A stretch of DNA of 64,000 nt from Portibacter marinus (GTDB taxonomy: Bacteria; Bacteroidota; Bacteroidia; Chitinophagales; Saprospiraceae). Shown here piece by piece: positions 61,107 to 64,000 of this stretch. The stretch covers positions 583,001 through 647,000 of the forward strand of contig NZ_JAJNKB010000003.1 of assembly GCF_021533195.1 (NCBI RefSeq), in the 5' to 3' direction. The notes beneath the pieces are model-generated. The model saw nothing but the letters and a program-made list of their open reading frames with translations, was not told where the DNA came from and ran no database searches. The position numbers and the translations under genes are program-made. Within the stretch, counting starts at the first letter, position 1; each line of letters opens with the position of its first letter.

Positions 61107-62162
61107 CTACGATTCTTTAATCTTTAAATATGATTGTGCCAGTCGAAACCCAGATATCTGTGCTTCAATGTACTCCTGAAGTTTTTCATAGTCTTCTTTA
61201 GCATTCTTGAGGAAGGCGGATGCATGTCCATAGATAGCAGGGACATTCAGTTTCTGCGTATAGTAATATCCATCCAAAAAATCCCGAACACCTCCCGAAA
61301 CAATCACTTGTTTGCACATCAGATCTTCGCCTAGTTCATCGATCACATCATTGGTCATCTTTACCATTTCATCAGCATTGTGCCCCAGGTTTGCGATTTT
61401 CATATAAGTTGACCTGATAAAAGGAGAAGCCCTATTCATTTCCAGTTTTGCAAAATTGGTCCCCCCATTTGCCGCGAAGTCAATCGCTTCGAGCGGTAAT
61501 TTGAAAAGCGCTTTCAGGCTCTCGGGGCCCATTCCCTGGCCAACTTCCTTGACAATTACTTTAACATCCAGCTCTTCCAAAATGATTTTAATAATATCAA
61601 TGGGCGCACTTTTAATCTGATCACCTTCTGGTTGCAACCATTCCTGTAGCGGATTAACATGTATGATCAATCCATCCGCTTCAAGCATATCTACAACTTC
61701 ACGGGCTTTATATAAAGCGCCGTTATCCCATAATTCCTCCAACTGGGCTATGCCTAAATTAGCATACAAAGCCTGATCCGGCATATGCTTCCTGACATTA
61801 AAATCATCAAAGGTTTCCTTACTGTGCAGAAGCCCTCTGCAAGAACCTAATCCCATACCAAATCCATACTCTCCTGCTGCTCTGGCCAGATTTTTATTGA
61901 TCTTTCCCGCATATTCTGTTCCTCCTGTCATGGATGAAACCCATAACGGAACTTTGAAGGATTTATCCAGAAAAGTTAAAGTCTTTGTTTTAGATAAATC
62001 AGGATGCCCACTTAGTAGGGGTTCATAATAAAACCTCGGGTCTATACTTTGAGTAGAAAGCTGTGCATCAAATGCCATCTGAATATGATCAGATTTTCTG
62101 GATTTAGAGGTGGGGTCAGTCGGATCATTTGCTGTAATATACTTGTTTTGGTCAGATGACAT
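61107..62162 (-). CDS. fni: Type 2 isopentenyl-diphosphate isomerase
   Basis: 351 residues. It interconverts isopentenyl and dimethylallyl diphosphate using reduced FMN. The TIM-barrel FMN motifs MTGGTEYAGKINKNLA, GSCRGLL, IIHVNPLQEW (catalytic Gln), VKEVGQGMGPE and FAANGGTNFAKLE are present. Together with class II HMG-CoA reductase it marks use of the mevalonate pathway; the kinases and decarboxylase are not in the window. The two genes are adjacent and share a leftward promoter near 62211. Confidence 0.95.
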   Translation of the reverse strand: MSSDQNKYITANDPTDPTSKSRKSDHIQMAFDAQLSTQSIDPRFYYEPLLSGHPDLSKTKTLTFLDKSFKVPLWVSSMTGGTEYAGKINKNLARAAGEYGFGMGLGSCRGLLHSKETFDDFNVRKHMPDQALYANLGIAQLEELWDNGALYKAREVVDMLEADGLIIHVNPLQEWLQPEGDQIKSAPIDIIKIILEELDVKVIVKEVGQGMGPESLKALFKLPLEAIDFAANGGTNFAKLEMNRASPFIRSTYMKIANLGHNADEMVKMTNDVIDELGEDLMCKQVIVSGGVRDFLDGYYYTQKLNVPAIYGHASAFLKNAKEDYEKLQEYIEAQISGFRLAQSYLKIKES

Positions 62163-62210
62163 ACATACTAATTAATACGCTTGAGCGACTTTTTTGGATC
62201 AAATCAGAAA

Positions 62211-62218
62211 CAAAAATA
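62211..62218 (-). promoter_or_regulatory. -7 element of the fni-mvaA operon
   Basis: CAAAAATA on the plus strand reads TATTTTTG on the minus strand, a fit to TAnnTTTG, about 49 bp before the fni ATG. No -33 element is visible. Confidence 0.35.
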
Positions 62219-62302
62219 ATTTAAAAAAGTTCTTTTTCGTTACTTACTTGAAAATGCCCATCAAATTCGCTGCTTGTTTTTTTAACAAACTAAACTTTAA
62301 GA

Positions 62303-63436
62303 ATGAAGATTACCGTAGTAGTTTTAACCCTCACCCTCTTTACTACTCTTTCTTTTTCACAGGATTCCGAACCACAAGCTTATGAGCATTTTAACCATGC
62401 CATTGAAAAATTTAAAGTCAAGGATTACCAAGGTGCCATTACCTCTTACACCAAGGCCATTCAAGTAGATCCAAACTATCAAAAAGCATACTATAACCGT
62501 GGAAATGCCAAGTTAAATGTAAAAGACTACGCTGGAGCTGTAGAAGATTTTGAGAAAGCTGCTGAATTGGATCCCAATTTCAAAAAAGCATATTTATACA
62601 AAGGGTATGCTTTAATGAAAATGGGTAAATTAGAAGCAAGTGTACCTTCTTTCACTAAAACCATTAAACTCGATCCTGAAAATGCAAGAGCATATACGAA
62701 CAGGGGAACGGTTTTTATGAAACTGGAGATGTACGATGCCGCAGCAAAAGATTTGAAAAAAGCCATATTGCTCGATCCCAATCAATATACATCTGCCTAT
62801 AATCTGGGAGTTTGCAATACTAAAATAGGTGAACATTTTGATGCTGTCAATGCATTTACTGCTGCTCTGGACATTAAACCGAATCAACCTAAGGCCCTTT
62901 TTAACCGTGGAAAATCTTATCTGCAGCTTGAAAAGTATGCGGAAGCTTACTCTGATTTCAACTTAGCGGTCAAATATGATCCGAGCAATGATTATGCACA
63001 TTACTATAAAGGTTATTGTAAGATGATGGATGAAGATATGAACGGAGCCATCCGTGATTTTTCTAATGCCTTAGATGTCAATCCCAATCTGAGCAGTGCT
63101 AGGCATAATCGTGCCATTGCCTTATTTGAGCAAGGTAAATTTGCTGAGGCTGTAGAAGACTATAGCGAGTTGATAAAATCCTCTCCAGACAAAGCTGACC
63201 TGTATGTTAATCGGGGCATCTCCTTTATTAAAATGGAAAAAGCAAAGGCTGCTCACAAAGATTTTTCAAGAGCCATTAAGATCAACCCTGAATCTGAAAT
63301 TGCCTATTACAATAGGGCCAGTGTGAATATTCAGTTGAATAATAAAAAGGAAGCTTGCACTGACATGAAAGCCGCTGCAAAACTAGGTTACAAAAGAGCC
63401 TTTGCAGCCGCTGACGATATATGTGGTTCGATGTAG
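62303..63436 (+). CDS. TPR-repeat exported protein
   Basis: 377 residues. A signal peptide (MKITVVVLTLTLFTTLSFSQ) is followed by about ten tandem TPR units with the W/Y-N-x-G-x-A pattern: SYTKAIQVDPNYQKAYYNRG, YAGAVEDFEKAAELDPN, and so on to INPESEIAYYNRA. TPR arrays bind peptides or proteins, and in this phylum they often scaffold envelope complexes. The C-terminal Cys-containing end (CTDMKAAAKLGY, ADDICGSM) is shared by short Sel1/TPR proteins. It is a single gene; partner unknown. Confidence 0.88.
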   Translation: MKITVVVLTLTLFTTLSFSQDSEPQAYEHFNHAIEKFKVKDYQGAITSYTKAIQVDPNYQKAYYNRGNAKLNVKDYAGAVEDFEKAAELDPNFKKAYLYKGYALMKMGKLEASVPSFTKTIKLDPENARAYTNRGTVFMKLEMYDAAAKDLKKAILLDPNQYTSAYNLGVCNTKIGEHFDAVNAFTAALDIKPNQPKALFNRGKSYLQLEKYAEAYSDFNLAVKYDPSNDYAHYYKGYCKMMDEDMNGAIRDFSNALDVNPNLSSARHNRAIALFEQGKFAEAVEDYSELIKSSPDKADLYVNRGISFIKMEKAKAAHKDFSRAIKINPESEIAYYNRASVNIQLNNKKEACTDMKAAAKLGYKRAFAAADDICGSM

Positions 63437-63532
63437 GGATATTTGTTATTATTCCGTTAAAAGCAATTTCCTGGGGACATTAATGAATAGATTATTTGTT
63501 GTTATATTCGCATGTCACTTAATTCATTCAAA

Positions 63533-64000
63533 ATGAGAAAATTATATCCTGTCCTCTTGCTGCTTTTAACCACCTCATTGGTATTTGCGCAAGGCATAGA
63601 ATTCTTCGAAGGAGATTACAAAGACGCGTTCAGTGCCGCTTATGAAAAGGATAAATTGGTCTTCGTCGATGCCTATGCCGTATGGTGTGGACCATGTAAG
63701 CGAATGTCTAAACAAGTCTTTCCTCAAGCTGAAGCAGGTGATTTTTTCAATCAGAATTTTGTCAATATGAAAATTGATATGGAGAAAGGACAAGGATTAG
63801 ACTTCGGTAAAATATATCCCGTTTCTGCTTTTCCCACTTTTTTCTTTATCGACGGTGAAGGAAAAGTGATCCATAAGTTTAAAGGTGCGCGTGATGTCAA
63901 AGGCCTCCTTTCTGAGGCAAGAAAAGCATTGGACAAGTTTGACAATACCGAAAAATACGCCAATCTCTATGCAGAAGGAGACCGAAGCTATGAAACAGTC
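63533..64000 (+). CDS. Thioredoxin-fold exported protein, 3' end outside window
   Basis: The frame starts at the ATG at 63533 and is open at the window edge, giving the first 156 residues. A signal peptide (YPVLLLLLTTSLVFAQ) is followed by a thioredoxin-like domain with the active site AVWCGPCKRMSK and the cis-Pro segment SAFPTFFFID. After residue ~135 the sequence (DNTEKYANLYAEGDRSYETV) begins a helical region like the TPR-type extensions of DUF255/thioredoxin_7 proteins. It probably acts in envelope thiol chemistry. Confidence 0.85.
   Translation, partial: MRKLYPVLLLLLTTSLVFAQGIEFFEGDYKDAFSAAYEKDKLVFVDAYAVWCGPCKRMSKQVFPQAEAGDFFNQNFVNMKIDMEKGQGLDFGKIYPVSAFPTFFFIDGEGKVIHKFKGARDVKGLLSEARKALDKFDNTEKYANLYAEGDRSYETV

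Overview
The window looks like chromosomal DNA of a Bacteroidota bacterium, probably a marine or sediment member of the Saprospiria/Cytophagia side of the phylum; this placement is inferred from gene content, not from a marker phylogeny. Support comes from a type IX secretion C-terminal sorting domain, several copies of the Bacteroidota promoter element TAnnTTTG, Bacteroidota-typical families (DUF6029, Omp28-like, DUF2141, DUF4197, PSP1/RicT-like), class II HMG-CoA reductase and AT-rich intergenic DNA. Most of the window is ordinary chromosome with about 50 protein genes and one tRNA. No insertion sequence, prophage or CRISPR array was seen.

Layout. 1-1.3 kb: 5' part of a secreted reprolysin-like metalloprotease, followed by a candidate small RNA with a terminator. 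1.7-5.6 kb: leftward operon holB - PSP1/RicT-like - lpdA. 5.7-6.9 kb: a tiny ORF overlapping a PTPS/QueD-family gene, then a T9SS-sorted protein. 7.2-10.3 kb: a flavoprotein plus a NapH/NosR-like polyferredoxin membrane protein. 10.4-16.5 kb: DUF2141 protein, DEAD-box helicase, Omp28-like lipoprotein with DUF6029 protein, TlpA-type thioredoxin, DNA polymerase IV. 16.8-20.7 kb: small SH3-like protein, then leftward DUF4010/MgtC - nadB - hydrolase. 20.8-25.6 kb: queuosine-mannosyltransferase-like gene overlapping a GT4 glycosyltransferase, a lipoprotein, lgt and a beta-barrel protein.

25.6-31.9 kb holds a complete hydroxyproline degradation cluster: proline racemase-family epimerase, D-amino-acid dehydrogenase, DapA-family deaminase and ketoglutarate-semialdehyde dehydrogenase. 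A divergent AraC regulator sits beside it, and a repeat-rich 545-bp gap with three 50-bp hairpin units interrupts the operon. 31.9-37.2 kb: pyk, then acpP - fabF - rnc - membrane hydrolase. 37.2-43.1 kb: an IPTL-CTERM protein, DUF4197 protein, M28 peptidase overlapping hpt, alpha/beta hydrolase, small secreted protein, fatty acid desaturase. 43.4-47.2 kb: tRNA-Gln, an orphan ORF, a Tat-exported intradiol dioxygenase, and a trypsin-like protein that has lost its catalytic serine segment and is joined to a lipocalin-like domain.

47.2-57 kb: ThuA lipoprotein with MFS transporter, then a secreted-hydrolase run (DUF885, M1 peptidase, and a GH18 glycosidase fused to a PI-PLC-like domain), a beta-barrel protein and a metallophosphoesterase. 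57.1-64 kb: glyS, an endonuclease/phosphatase-family membrane protein, the mevalonate-pathway pair fni - HMG-CoA reductase, a TPR protein and the start of a thioredoxin-fold protein. The overall impression is a heterotroph that degrades proteins and collagen-like material, with many exported hydrolases. The points that stand out are the serine-less trypsin chimera, the GH18/PI-PLC fusion, coexisting IPTL-CTERM and T9SS signals, the hairpin repeats inside the hydroxyproline operon, and a near-textbook promoter with an 18-bp palindrome between the dioxygenase and the protease chimera.
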